Source of the DNA: Mucispirillum schaedleri
GTDB lineage: Bacteria > Chrysiogenota > Deferribacteres > Deferribacterales > Mucispirillaceae
Direction of reading: 5' to 3'
Length of the DNA stretch: 64,000 bases
Assembly (NCBI GenBank): GCA_949287985.1
Contig: CASEIN010000052.1
Location: 1-64,000, forward strand
In this document: piece by piece, positions 38,070 through 46,140 of the stretch
Layout: each line of letters begins with the position of its first letter
How positions within the stretch are numbered: the stretch's first letter is position 1
Program-made: the position numbers and the translations under genes
Notes under the pieces: generated by a model
What the model saw: the letters and a program-made list of their open reading frames with translations, nothing else
Told to the model about the DNA's origin: nothing
The model's database searches: none

Positions 38070-38210
38070 TCAATGATTTATATAATTGATTTTTTGGTTT
38101 CCCCAAGATTTCCTAAAAAAATGAGAAATTTTGAAGCCATTATTTGGATTGTTTTGTGGAATATAATTTCCATACACTTTGAATATCATTTCAAAATTAT
38201 ACATAAAGAG
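38070..38210 (-). pseudogene. C-terminal remnant of a tyrosine-type integrase
   Basis: A minus-strand frame ends with residues containing EMIFKVYGNYIP, the typical last helix of XerC/phage-type tyrosine recombinases ('emi.kvYgkyip'), followed by a short polar tail and a stop at 38070-38072. No catalytic Arg/His/Tyr core is upstream; the frame runs into the DUF2442 gene. Its position 21 bases beyond ssrA is where an integrase that targets tmRNA would sit. Confidence 0.5.
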
Positions 38211-38236
38211 CTTATCATAAAAGTGGCCAAAAACGC

Positions 38237-38521
38237 TTATACTAAATATCCGTTCTGATATAAAAACTCTGGTGCAATATCAGTATTATCGTCCCAACAT
38301 ACTACACCAAAATCTTTATCAATGTAGCACTTGTTGAATAGTTCAACATTTTTTAGGTGTTTAAATGCTGGATATTTTAGCATAGGTTTAAAATTACAAA
38401 CTTTAGTTTCACCTGTTGAAAAAGTTACTTTTAATTTATAATCATGTAGTGCAGTTACAGAAATAATTTTCAAAACTTTTTCAAAATTATCAGCATAACA
38501 CATACCATTTATAATTATCAT
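38237..38521 (-). CDS. DUF2442 protein
   Basis: This 94-residue protein has the DUF2442 layout: ISVTALHDYKLKVTFSTGETKVCNF, then an FKHLKNVELFNKCYIDKDFGVVCWDDNTDIAPEFLY ending. GGAGGA lies 6 bases before the ATG. DUF2442 genes are usually paired with DUF4160 genes in toxin-antitoxin-like units; here the upstream DUF4160 partner is broken. The function is unknown. Confidence 0.82.
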   Translation of the reverse strand: MIIINGMCYADNFEKVLKIISVTALHDYKLKVTFSTGETKVCNFKPMLKYPAFKHLKNVELFNKCYIDKDFGVVCWDDNTDIAPEFLYQNGYLV

Positions 38522-38530
38522 AAAATCCTC

Positions 38531-38748
38531 CTACTGCAATGGAGCAATTTTATTAAAATGTTTATTATTAACTGCATTACTCCATGCATGTTGTAATTCT
38601 TCTCATGAATAACTACCAATGCAGAAACAAGTTTTATCTGTTTCGCAGGAATATATTCATTAATAATTTCACCATCAAAATATACAATAGCTTCATATTG
38701 ATATGTGGCATTTTATAATGATAACATATCCAGATAATTCAGGTATAT
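38531..38748 (-). pseudogene. Decayed DUF4160 gene
   Basis: Three frames together give a recognisable DUF4160 protein: IPELSGYVIII, a gap where the PHFH block should be, then ATYQYEAIVYFDGEIINEYIPAKQIKLVSALVVIH, a frameshift near 38606, and EELQHAWSNAVNNKHFNKIAPLQ. The stop at 38531 is directly followed by the ribosome site of the DUF2442 gene, so the pair was once an operon. Confidence 0.7.
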
Positions 38749-38791
38749 TATTACCTCTTATTTTATTATTTTTTCTATTTTTTTTCAATAT

Positions 38792-38818
38792 AAAAAAACC
38801 CAACCAGTAAGCTGATTG
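38792..38818 (-). terminator. Intrinsic terminator of the candidate RNA
   Basis: On the minus strand, CAATCAG pairs with CTGGTTG (one U-G pair) across a 4-base loop and is followed by GG and seven T. Confidence 0.65.
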
Positions 38819-39035
38819 ACTTTTCTTTATTTTTATTATATCTTAAAGCTAAGAGCAGGGAGGGCTAGTCCCTGCTTTATAAACTAGCTAACTTAAGCCT
38901 AACAACTGAAAAATGTAATAAGGTGCAGGCAAGCTAATCTAACATTAAGGATTTTCACGAATAAAAGCAGGTGTTCTTAAACGAGTTTACCTACTTTTTT
39001 CATAAGCCTGTTTCTTGGTCATTTACATGCAGGAG
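38792..39035 (-). ncRNA. Candidate structured non-coding RNA of about 240 nt
   Basis: This non-coding stretch is visibly less AT-rich than its surroundings. On the minus strand it has a promoter (39042-39070), internal stems and a terminator (38792-38818). The clearest fold is a two-part hairpin: outer CTTAA/TTAAG and AGCTA/TAGCT (38842-38851 with 38885-38897, bulge of three), inner AGCAGGGA/TCCCTGCT (38854-38861/38869-38876). GTAGGT and ACCTGC near the 5' end can also pair. It does not match tmRNA, RNase P, SRP or 6S RNA by eye. Confidence 0.45.
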
Positions 39036-39041
39036 AATTAT

Positions 39042-39070
39042 ATTATATTTCAATAATAATTAAACAACAA
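39042..39070 (-). promoter_or_regulatory. Promoter of the candidate RNA
   Basis: On the minus strand, TTGTTG (39070-39065), 17 bases, TATAAT (39047-39042). Confidence 0.5.
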
Positions 39071-39182
39071 TCTATCATTTATAAAAAACCAAAAAACACA
39101 AAAAACGAAGTAATCAAAAAAAACGAAACAAACGATATGGATTAATATGATGATTTGACTTGGATAATAGAAATATATTAAT

Positions 39183-39425
39183 TTATAATAATGAAACAGA
39201 TTTACCATTAAAGTATAACTCCTTACAGGATAAATCAAGATCATCATTCCAGCTGATACCATAACATCCTGCATCTATCTTTACCTATTCAAATAAACTA
39301 GTAATATTAGATAATACTTTAAAATCATTTTTTTTATCAAATAAATGACCTATATTATATTCCTTTACTTCTTCATTAAAATATATCATTTGATAAATAT
39401 TCTTGTATTTTTTATAATTTATATA
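39183..39425 (-). pseudogene. Decayed second DUF2442 gene
   Basis: A minus-strand frame reads IYFNEEVKEYNIGHLFDKKNDF, continues to TSLFE, meets an in-frame TAG, and then reads VKIDAGCYGISWNDDLDL and CKELYFNGKS before its stop. The 'GISWNDDLDLSC.EL' block is diagnostic of DUF2442. It has no start codon with a ribosome site. It overlaps the region just before the AAA ATPase gene. Confidence 0.72.
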
Positions 39426-39482
39426 TATAATAAAAGTGTGATTTATATACACTCAATATATTATAATAATGTGATAAAGTAT

Positions 39483-40826
39483 ATGGAACGATTAATTTTA
39501 AAGAAATTACAAGACTGGAAGAATTCTCCCTATCGTAAGCCTCTTATTTTGAAAGGCGTGCGTCAAGTGGGAAAAACATGGATTTTAAAAGAATTTGGCA
39601 AACAATACTATGAAAATACTGCTTATTTCAACTTTGATGAAAATGAAGAGTATAAGCAGTTTTTTGAAACCACGAAAGATGTTGATAGAATTTTACAGAA
39701 TCTGATGCTGGCAAGTGGTCAGAAAATTATGCCAGAAAAAACTTTGATTATTTTTGATGAAGTCCAGGACTGTCCTAAGGTTATCAATTCCATGAAATAT
39801 TTCTGTGAGAATGCACCTCAGTACCATATTGCATGTGCTGGTTCTTTACTGGGGATTGCTTTGGCAAAACCATCTTCTTTTCCTGTTGGCAAAGTTAATT
39901 TCATGCAGATTGACCCTATGAACTTTACAGAGTTTTTGCTGGCTAATGGAAATGAGAATCTTGTAGAATATCTAGAAACAATAAACACTATTGAGCCTAT
40001 TCCTGATGCCTTTTTTAATCCTCTATATGAAAAACTTAAAATGTATTATGTTACTGGTGGTATGCCCGAATCTGTTAAAATGTGGACAGAGGCACGAGAT
40101 GTGGAAGCTATGCAGGAAGCACTATCGGGAATTATTAATGCTTATGAGCGTGACTTTGCCAAACACCCCAATATCAGTGAATTTCCTAAGATTTCAATGA
40201 TTTGGAAGTCTATCCCTTCCCAACTGGCAAGAGAAAATAAAAAATTCATATATAAGGTGGTCAAAGAAGGGGCTAGGGCTCGTGAATATGAAGACGCTTT
40301 ACAGTGGCTGGTAGATGCCAGACTTGTGCATAAAATCTACCGTAGTTCTGCTCCTGGTCTGCCTGTATCTGCTTATGATGACATATCATCTTTTAAGATT
40401 TATCTAGTAGATGTGGGACTGCTTCGTCGACTGGCACAACTTGCACCGACAGCCTTTGGCGAGGGTAATCGGTTATTCACTGAGTTTAAAGGTGCATTAA
40501 CTGAAAATTTTGTGTTACAGACTTTGATTACACAATTTGAAGTAACTCCTAGATACTGGACACAGACAAATCCACCTTATGAGGTTGATTTTCTAATTCA
40601 GCATGAAAACAATATTTTCCCTGTAGAAGTTAAATCAGAAACTAACACCACAAGCAAAAGCCTTAAGAAATTTAAAGAGTTGTTTCCAGATAAAGTAAAA
40701 CTTCGTATCAGGTTTTCATTAGATAATCTGAAACTTGATGATGATATGCTTAATATCCCACTATTTATGGCAGATTATACTGATAGACTTATTGGGCTGG
40801 CATTGCAGCAGCAAAATAAAAAGTAG
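39483..40826 (+). CDS. AAA ATPase with DUF4143 domain
   Basis: This protein of about 447 residues has an AAA_14 domain: KGVRQVGKTWILKEFGK (Walker A near residue 20), LIIFDEVQDCPK (Walker B near 85) and CAGSLLGIAL (sensor). A DUF4143 domain with a nuclease-like end follows (ALTENFVLQTL, then YEVDFLIQHENNIFPVEVKSE, a PD-(D/E)xK-like ExK pattern). I start at ATG 39483, where family members begin (MERLI); the longer frame is low-complexity and overlaps the DUF2442 remnant. It is at the left edge of the island, on the strand opposite the defence genes. Confidence 0.87.
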   Translation: MERLILKKLQDWKNSPYRKPLILKGVRQVGKTWILKEFGKQYYENTAYFNFDENEEYKQFFETTKDVDRILQNLMLASGQKIMPEKTLIIFDEVQDCPKVINSMKYFCENAPQYHIACAGSLLGIALAKPSSFPVGKVNFMQIDPMNFTEFLLANGNENLVEYLETINTIEPIPDAFFNPLYEKLKMYYVTGGMPESVKMWTEARDVEAMQEALSGIINAYERDFAKHPNISEFPKISMIWKSIPSQLARENKKFIYKVVKEGARAREYEDALQWLVDARLVHKIYRSSAPGLPVSAYDDISSFKIYLVDVGLLRRLAQLAPTAFGEGNRLFTEFKGALTENFVLQTLITQFEVTPRYWTQTNPPYEVDFLIQHENNIFPVEVKSETNTTSKSLKKFKELFPDKVKLRIRFSLDNLKLDDDMLNIPLFMADYTDRLIGLALQQQNKK

Positions 40827-41014
40827 TAATACGCTATCATTGTAACATTCGGTAGGAAAAATATAAGACTAAGCAGGATTATAGAAATGTATTTAAAAGC
40901 AAGTTCTAAGTTCTTCTATGACCGATTTAAATATATTTTAAAAAGGGTGAAAAAGATTATACAAACTGTTACCCGTGCCAGACTTTATACTACAATCACC
41001 CTAATAAATTATTA
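40827..41014. other. Gap between convergent genes
   Basis: This holds only a 43-codon frame (40887-41017, +) with no ribosome site. GGGTG (near 40945) and CACCC (near 40997) could form a weak long-range stem. I see nothing else. Confidence 0.4.
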
Positions 41015-41722
41015 TTAGATACCATTATTATCTATACATTCAATATACTGTTTAAATGAATTCATAAAAACAATATCAATATAGTGAAATATTGTAAAAA
41101 ATAAAAAATAATTATTATATTTGTAACTATCACGTGCAATATCTTTAATTGTTGGAATATTATTAAGTTGTACTTTAGTGTTATGTGCTAAACTATTTCT
41201 CGTTGGAAGTATATATTTCTCGTAAATTGTAACAATAATATTTTTTTTATTTTCTTTTATTTTAACATCCATATTAGACACTATTTCTTGAAATTCTTGA
41301 TAATTTCTTAAATTACAATCTTTAAATAATGAATGATTAAATTTCTCATTTATTTTTTTTATACTATATTGCCAATATGTTATATCTATATTATTTAGTT
41401 TATTCTCTATATTACTATTTCTATATAAATTTATTTGCTGTATTAGTTCATTTAAAATTTTATTTTTATCTTTTAAAGTTGATCCACCCTTATACTCTCC
41501 AGTTAAGACTTTATGTCGTATATCAATATTATTATTGCTTATTTCAAAAATAATAGAATGCATTTTTTGTTCTAACATACCTGAAATCTTTAAAAATAAA
41601 GAATGCATAATATACTCTACTACTGGATAAGCACATAATTTATTATGTAAACCTGCTGTTGAAATTATTGCATCATCCATTAATTTATCTATAGGTATCA
41701 AAATAAAATTTACATTATTCAT
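41015..41722 (-). CDS. HEPN-domain protein (MAE_28990/MAE_18760-like), probable RNase
   Basis: This 235-residue all-helical protein has the HEPN active-site motif RNSLAH (R175-H180, RX4H) preceded by an aromatic and charged helix. HEPN proteins of this kind are RNA-cutting effectors in defence and toxin systems. It overlaps the DUF262 gene by 4 bases (ATGA), so the two are translated together; this pairing resembles DUF262/MAE_28990 two-gene units. The RNase role is inferred from the motif. Confidence 0.72.
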   Translation of the reverse strand: MNNVNFILIPIDKLMDDAIISTAGLHNKLCAYPVVEYIMHSLFLKISGMLEQKMHSIIFEISNNNIDIRHKVLTGEYKGGSTLKDKNKILNELIQQINLYRNSNIENKLNNIDITYWQYSIKKINEKFNHSLFKDCNLRNYQEFQEIVSNMDVKIKENKKNIIVTIYEKYILPTRNSLAHNTKVQLNNIPTIKDIARDSYKYNNYFLFFTIFHYIDIVFMNSFKQYIECIDNNGI

Positions 41723-42936
41723 ATAAATTGCCTATATATATTAATTGATGATTCAATTCTAGAACGCAAATATTTTAAAGCACTAGGTGTTTTTGCATGA
41801 TTTTTGTTTTTCTTTGATTCAAATATAGTCTTTTCAAGCATATCAGTAATATTGTTTCTATTATTAACAATAGAAGTATGATCAATATTTTTAAATATAA
41901 GAAAATACAATAAGCCAAACAGATAATAATCTGCATCAATAATACTGATATACTTACTTGGAAAATTAAGTTTTTCATATACGATATTTAATTTTTTAAT
42001 TTCCTCTGAATAATTGAAAGCTGCCCCAAATATATAAAATTTGTTCTGTTCTTTTTTATCTACTAAATAATATATATACTCTTCAATATATTGCTCTATA
42101 GTCTTTCCCTTTCTACCTACAAAACCTTTTGCTATATTCTTAGTTTCGCCTTGTTTTTTATATTCAGAAAGTAATGCAATATATCTAGCAAAGTCCATAT
42201 CATAAGTATCTATTTTAATTTTGCCCAAAACACTTTTTTCATCTGGCTGTAAAAATGGTTGGATACCTTCATCGAGCCAATAAAGAGAAGATCTACTTTC
42301 TACTGGTGTTAAATCTACTGCAGAGATATTAATATTTCTAAACATTGTAGAAAAATATCTTTTTTGTGCTTTGCTGTCAGATATATCTTTTGGTCTAACA
42401 TATGAAAATCCCAATCTTTTTGATTCAAAAAAATCTTGATTTATATCTCTAAGAATTTTATTCGATATAGTTTGATATTGATTAGAATTAATAAGTTTTT
42501 CTTTAATATCATCTTTTTTTATTTTACCATTATGTATTAAATCTTGTATTACAGTAAACTTCCATGCTTGTATATTTTCTTGTTCATCACCATCATCATT
42601 ATATTCTTTATCATCATTATAAGTTCCAAATACTTTAATATTTTCAGCAAATCCCTTCCCTTTTGGAAAACATCCAAGCCATGCCAAAAGTATTGCACTT
42701 AAACGTTGTTGTCCATCTAATACATAATTATGCTCTACTTCATTATCTTTATAGCTGCCAATAACCACAGGTGGAATGTACTGATTTTCTTGTAAACTTG
42801 CAATTAATTTTTCCACTTTTTCCTGACTCCATACAAAATATCTTTGATACGGGGGAAGAATAATTTCTTTATTCAATATCATGTTTATCCAATATTTAAG
42901 TGTATATTCACCATAATAAATATTATAACTAGACAT
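41719..42936 (-). CDS. DUF262 protein (ParB/GmrS-like nuclease fold)
   Basis: This protein of about 405 residues has an N-terminal DUF262 domain: ILPPYQRYFVWSQEKVEKLIASL near residue 24, then NYVLDGQQRLSAILLAWLG with the DGQQR nucleotide-binding/catalytic signature. The C-terminal half is helical. DUF262 proteins act in GmrSD-type and BrxU-type restriction. I start at ATG 42936 (GGTGG upstream); the longer start at 42990 has poor support. It follows res by 68 bases. Confidence 0.85.
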   Translation of the reverse strand: MSSYNIYYGEYTLKYWINMILNKEIILPPYQRYFVWSQEKVEKLIASLQENQYIPPVVIGSYKDNEVEHNYVLDGQQRLSAILLAWLGCFPKGKGFAENIKVFGTYNDDKEYNDDGDEQENIQAWKFTVIQDLIHNGKIKKDDIKEKLINSNQYQTISNKILRDINQDFFESKRLGFSYVRPKDISDSKAQKRYFSTMFRNINISAVDLTPVESRSSLYWLDEGIQPFLQPDEKSVLGKIKIDTYDMDFARYIALLSEYKKQGETKNIAKGFVGRKGKTIEQYIEEYIYYLVDKKEQNKFYIFGAAFNYSEEIKKLNIVYEKLNFPSKYISIIDADYYLFGLLYFLIFKNIDHTSIVNNRNNITDMLEKTIFESKKNKNHAKTPSALKYLRSRIESSINIYRQFI

Positions 42937-43004
42937 ATGCCACCATATTTTATTTTTTGTTATTTTACTACAAATAATAATATGAATCAACTGTCTTTAT
43001 TAAA

Positions 43005-46000
43005 TCACTTCATCTCATCAAATATTTTTTTGATATATTCTTCATCGTCCATAAAGAAAACATGTTTATCTTCCCAGTCTTTTTGTGGCTCTGGTTTTTG
43101 TAAAACATTTATAGATTTTGGGGAAAGTATAAAAGAGTTTAACACTACATTATATTTGCCATTATCATTTAATCTTTTTTCTACTTCTTTTATACCATTA
43201 TAAAATTCTACTTTTGAATCCATTATAGATGTTCTTGATATTCCGTGTGGGTCTATAAAGTTAATATACTGCACATTATCTTTGATTACCCACATAATAA
43301 AATCAGGGTAAAATCCACTGCCAGTAAAAAATCCTACACCTTTTTTACTTTGGTTGCGGATAACATATATATCCTGTATATCAGCTTTATTATCATCAAT
43401 ATGCTTTTTCAAATCTTCTAAAAACTTATATTCACCTTCATTTAATGATACTGGGCTTATTTTTATTTCCAGATTTCTATAATTATATAATAATGGGTGG
43501 TAAAGCATAGCATCATAGGAAGCATATTTAATAATGGCAGTTGCATTTGCAACAAGTGGAGTATTTTTTTCTTGAGCTTCTTTCACTGCCTCAATTAACT
43601 CTTTTATATTGCTTTCATATTCTGCCTGTTTATCTTTATTTATAGAAATATCTACAATATCATTTTCTATAAAATTATTATCATCATCTGATAACTCTAC
43701 ATATTCTTGATACTGGCTTTCCCATTCAAGACGCTTTTTATAATAAAATTTATCAAAATATTTTTTTAAAAGCATAATAGCAATATTTTCAAGCCTTGCA
43801 ATAACTTCAAAACTACTTATGATTGTAATATCATTATAAGCATGTATTACTGACCAGCTGTCATTACATGCTAATAAATCAATAATACATTCTTTTGTAA
43901 TATTTATATTATAATTACCAGTCATATTTTTGTATTCCTGCATTTTAAAATAAATATTATCATAATTAAAAAAATGGCAGTATATTTTAGGTATATGATA
44001 TTCTTTATATGGACAATCTTTGCTTTCTATTTTTTGTGATGAAACAGACTGCACAGTATTAAATAAATCTAAAATTACATTTATATTTTCTTCATAATGC
44101 AGTATTGGAATATCTGCGTGTTTTTTATAATCAAGCCCGTCTTTTAATTTTATGGTATAAAGTTTTTTAGCTTTAAATGATTTATTCCTAATAACATTCA
44201 TTTTATATATTTCATACTCTTTTATTTCCACCCCTTCTCTTCTAATAAATTCATCAAAAGTTTTCATATAGTCTGCATTGATACCAAAAATATTGAGGGT
44301 TTCCATAGTATTAAAAAATTCTGGAGTTTTAAGAGTTAAATCAATTTTTTTATAAGCACTGCTTCTTTTAAGTGAGTTATTATACCCTTTTAAGCGGACA
44401 CCTCTGCCAAAAAGCTGTATTATGCTGCTGCCTTCACTTTGCCCCACATTTAAAAGCCCCATACATGATACACGGTATGAGTTCCAGCCTTCTGTAAACT
44501 TTTTAGCACCTATTAATATATTAATATTACTTTTATCATTATTAATACCAGCAAAAAGCGAGTCTTTAAAACTGCTTTCTGATGTATTAAAATTTTGTTC
44601 CTGCAATTTTTTAAATAACGCAGCAGCATCGCCTACATTAATCACACCAAAATATTCATTTTCCCCAGCTTTTAGTGCAATTTCTCCATCTGAACCTTTT
44701 ATATTTTCAATATGTAATATACTTTGGCTTGATGAGCAGTTAAAGATTTTTTCAAGCATATCTTTATATATAACTTCTGCATCTAATATGTTTTTAGTTA
44801 AATATTTTAATGAGCCTGCAAAAATATCCTGATTATCTTTATTTAAATAACCGCTTTCAGATTTTAAAATATTTCTAATGGCAATAACAGATTTATTATT
44901 GCTGTTTTCAAGAAACTCTTTAATAAATATTAATACTTTATCAATATCAGATTCATTTTTAGAGCCTTTATTTGTAACAGTATTACCTACAAATATTAAA
45001 AGCGGCTTTGAAATATCAAACTTTTTACAATCTGTTAGATTATTGCTGTAAAATCTTAACTGCTGATAAAATGTTAACAGCACCCCTACCATATATGTAA
45101 AATCTGCAGATATATTATTTTCTGTATTATTATAGTTTAATATATTAAAATCTTTACCATAGCCGTCATTATAAAAATACTTATAAGAATAATTAAAAAT
45201 AATAGATTTTGCATATCTTTTAAATATACTATTATTATCTTTTGATTGTGCTGCCTGACCAAATGTGGCAGAATATTCAAAAGAAAAGCCTTTTTCACAA
45301 AGTTTTTTTCTATTTTCAAGCCATGTATCTCCTTTTGTGCCTCTATGCCCTTCATCTACAAATACCACATTATCATTGCCAAGGCTTTCTACTGCTATCT
45401 GCTCCACACCTTCTTTTTCTGCAAGTTTTGTATTTTCTATAACAGAAATATAATCGCTTCCAAGTCCATGCATTTTATTAAATCTATCTGATTCAATATT
45501 AGATAATGTAAATTCTTCAATATGCTGATATGAAAGCCTTTCGTTAGGTGTAATTAAAATATAGCTGTATTCTTTATTATATTTATTTTTAGAATAATGC
45601 TTATACTGCAGAAAATTTATATGCATTAATATGGTTTTTCCACTGCCTGTGGCGCTCCAAAGGGCAATAGAATTAAGGTCATCTTCACTGTATTTATATT
45701 CTGATAATTTATATGAAAAATCATCATTATAAAATCTATCTACAAAATCATTTAATTCTGCAAGCAGCTCATCTTTATTATTAAAATACATATCAAGGTA
45801 ATATTCTACAAATAAAAGATATAAATACTGATAATATTTAAGTTTTATTTTTATGAGCCTTTCTTTATTAATATATTCTAAATGGCTGACAATATTATAA
45901 TCATATTCTGATATTTTATCTTTTAATTGTTTATCTGCTATAACAATACAAAGTTCGCTGTAATATTTTGTATGATTATCTGCATCTAATGTATCATATT

Positions 46001-46130
46001 TATGATCATCTTTAAGTAATGCAAATAAATCATCAATATTTTTATACCCAAATTTTGTGCTTATATAGTTACTTAAAACAAGCTGTTTATCAAATGAAAG
46101 TTTTTGTGTATCTTTTGTATTATTTGCCAT
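43005..46130 (-). CDS. Type III restriction enzyme Res-like helicase/nuclease
   Basis: This 1041-residue superfamily 2 helicase has Walker A SATGSGKT near residue 155, NVVFVDEGHRGTKGDTW (DEGH box), SATFGQ (motif III) and IIQLFGRGVRLKG (motif VI). A C-terminal nuclease-like region contains GFYPDFIMWVIKDNVQYINFIDPHG, matching the PD-(D/E)xK pattern less one acidic residue. It starts 10 bases behind mod with GGAAGTGG upstream. In classical type III systems Res cuts only in complex with Mod. Confidence 0.88.
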   Translation of the reverse strand: MANNTKDTQKLSFDKQLVLSNYISTKFGYKNIDDLFALLKDDHKYDTLDADNHTKYYSELCIVIADKQLKDKISEYDYNIVSHLEYINKERLIKIKLKYYQYLYLLFVEYYLDMYFNNKDELLAELNDFVDRFYNDDFSYKLSEYKYSEDDLNSIALWSATGSGKTILMHINFLQYKHYSKNKYNKEYSYILITPNERLSYQHIEEFTLSNIESDRFNKMHGLGSDYISVIENTKLAEKEGVEQIAVESLGNDNVVFVDEGHRGTKGDTWLENRKKLCEKGFSFEYSATFGQAAQSKDNNSIFKRYAKSIIFNYSYKYFYNDGYGKDFNILNYNNTENNISADFTYMVGVLLTFYQQLRFYSNNLTDCKKFDISKPLLIFVGNTVTNKGSKNESDIDKVLIFIKEFLENSNNKSVIAIRNILKSESGYLNKDNQDIFAGSLKYLTKNILDAEVIYKDMLEKIFNCSSSQSILHIENIKGSDGEIALKAGENEYFGVINVGDAAALFKKLQEQNFNTSESSFKDSLFAGINNDKSNINILIGAKKFTEGWNSYRVSCMGLLNVGQSEGSSIIQLFGRGVRLKGYNNSLKRSSAYKKIDLTLKTPEFFNTMETLNIFGINADYMKTFDEFIRREGVEIKEYEIYKMNVIRNKSFKAKKLYTIKLKDGLDYKKHADIPILHYEENINVILDLFNTVQSVSSQKIESKDCPYKEYHIPKIYCHFFNYDNIYFKMQEYKNMTGNYNINITKECIIDLLACNDSWSVIHAYNDITIISSFEVIARLENIAIMLLKKYFDKFYYKKRLEWESQYQEYVELSDDDNNFIENDIVDISINKDKQAEYESNIKELIEAVKEAQEKNTPLVANATAIIKYASYDAMLYHPLLYNYRNLEIKISPVSLNEGEYKFLEDLKKHIDDNKADIQDIYVIRNQSKKGVGFFTGSGFYPDFIMWVIKDNVQYINFIDPHGISRTSIMDSKVEFYNGIKEVEKRLNDNGKYNVVLNSFILSPKSINVLQKPEPQKDWEDKHVFFMDDEEYIKKIFDEMK

Positions 46131-46140
46131 ACACCACTTC

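Noticed and set aside
38124-38258. 45-codon plus-strand frame just after tmRNA
   Set aside because: It overlaps the integrase remnant on the other strand, has no ribosome site and no recognisable protein.
39050-39274. 74-codon minus-strand frame
   Set aside because: It runs in a different frame through the DUF2442 remnant and has no protein-like composition.
39345-39482. 46-residue N-terminal extension of the DUF4143 ATPase
   Set aside because: Low-complexity Ile/Tyr/Phe sequence absent from the family and overlapping the decayed DUF2442 gene; the family start is at 39483.
40887-41017. 43-codon plus-strand frame between the DUF4143 ATPase and HEPN genes
   Set aside because: Basic, AT-driven composition, no ribosome site and no known family; it overlaps the HEPN stop.
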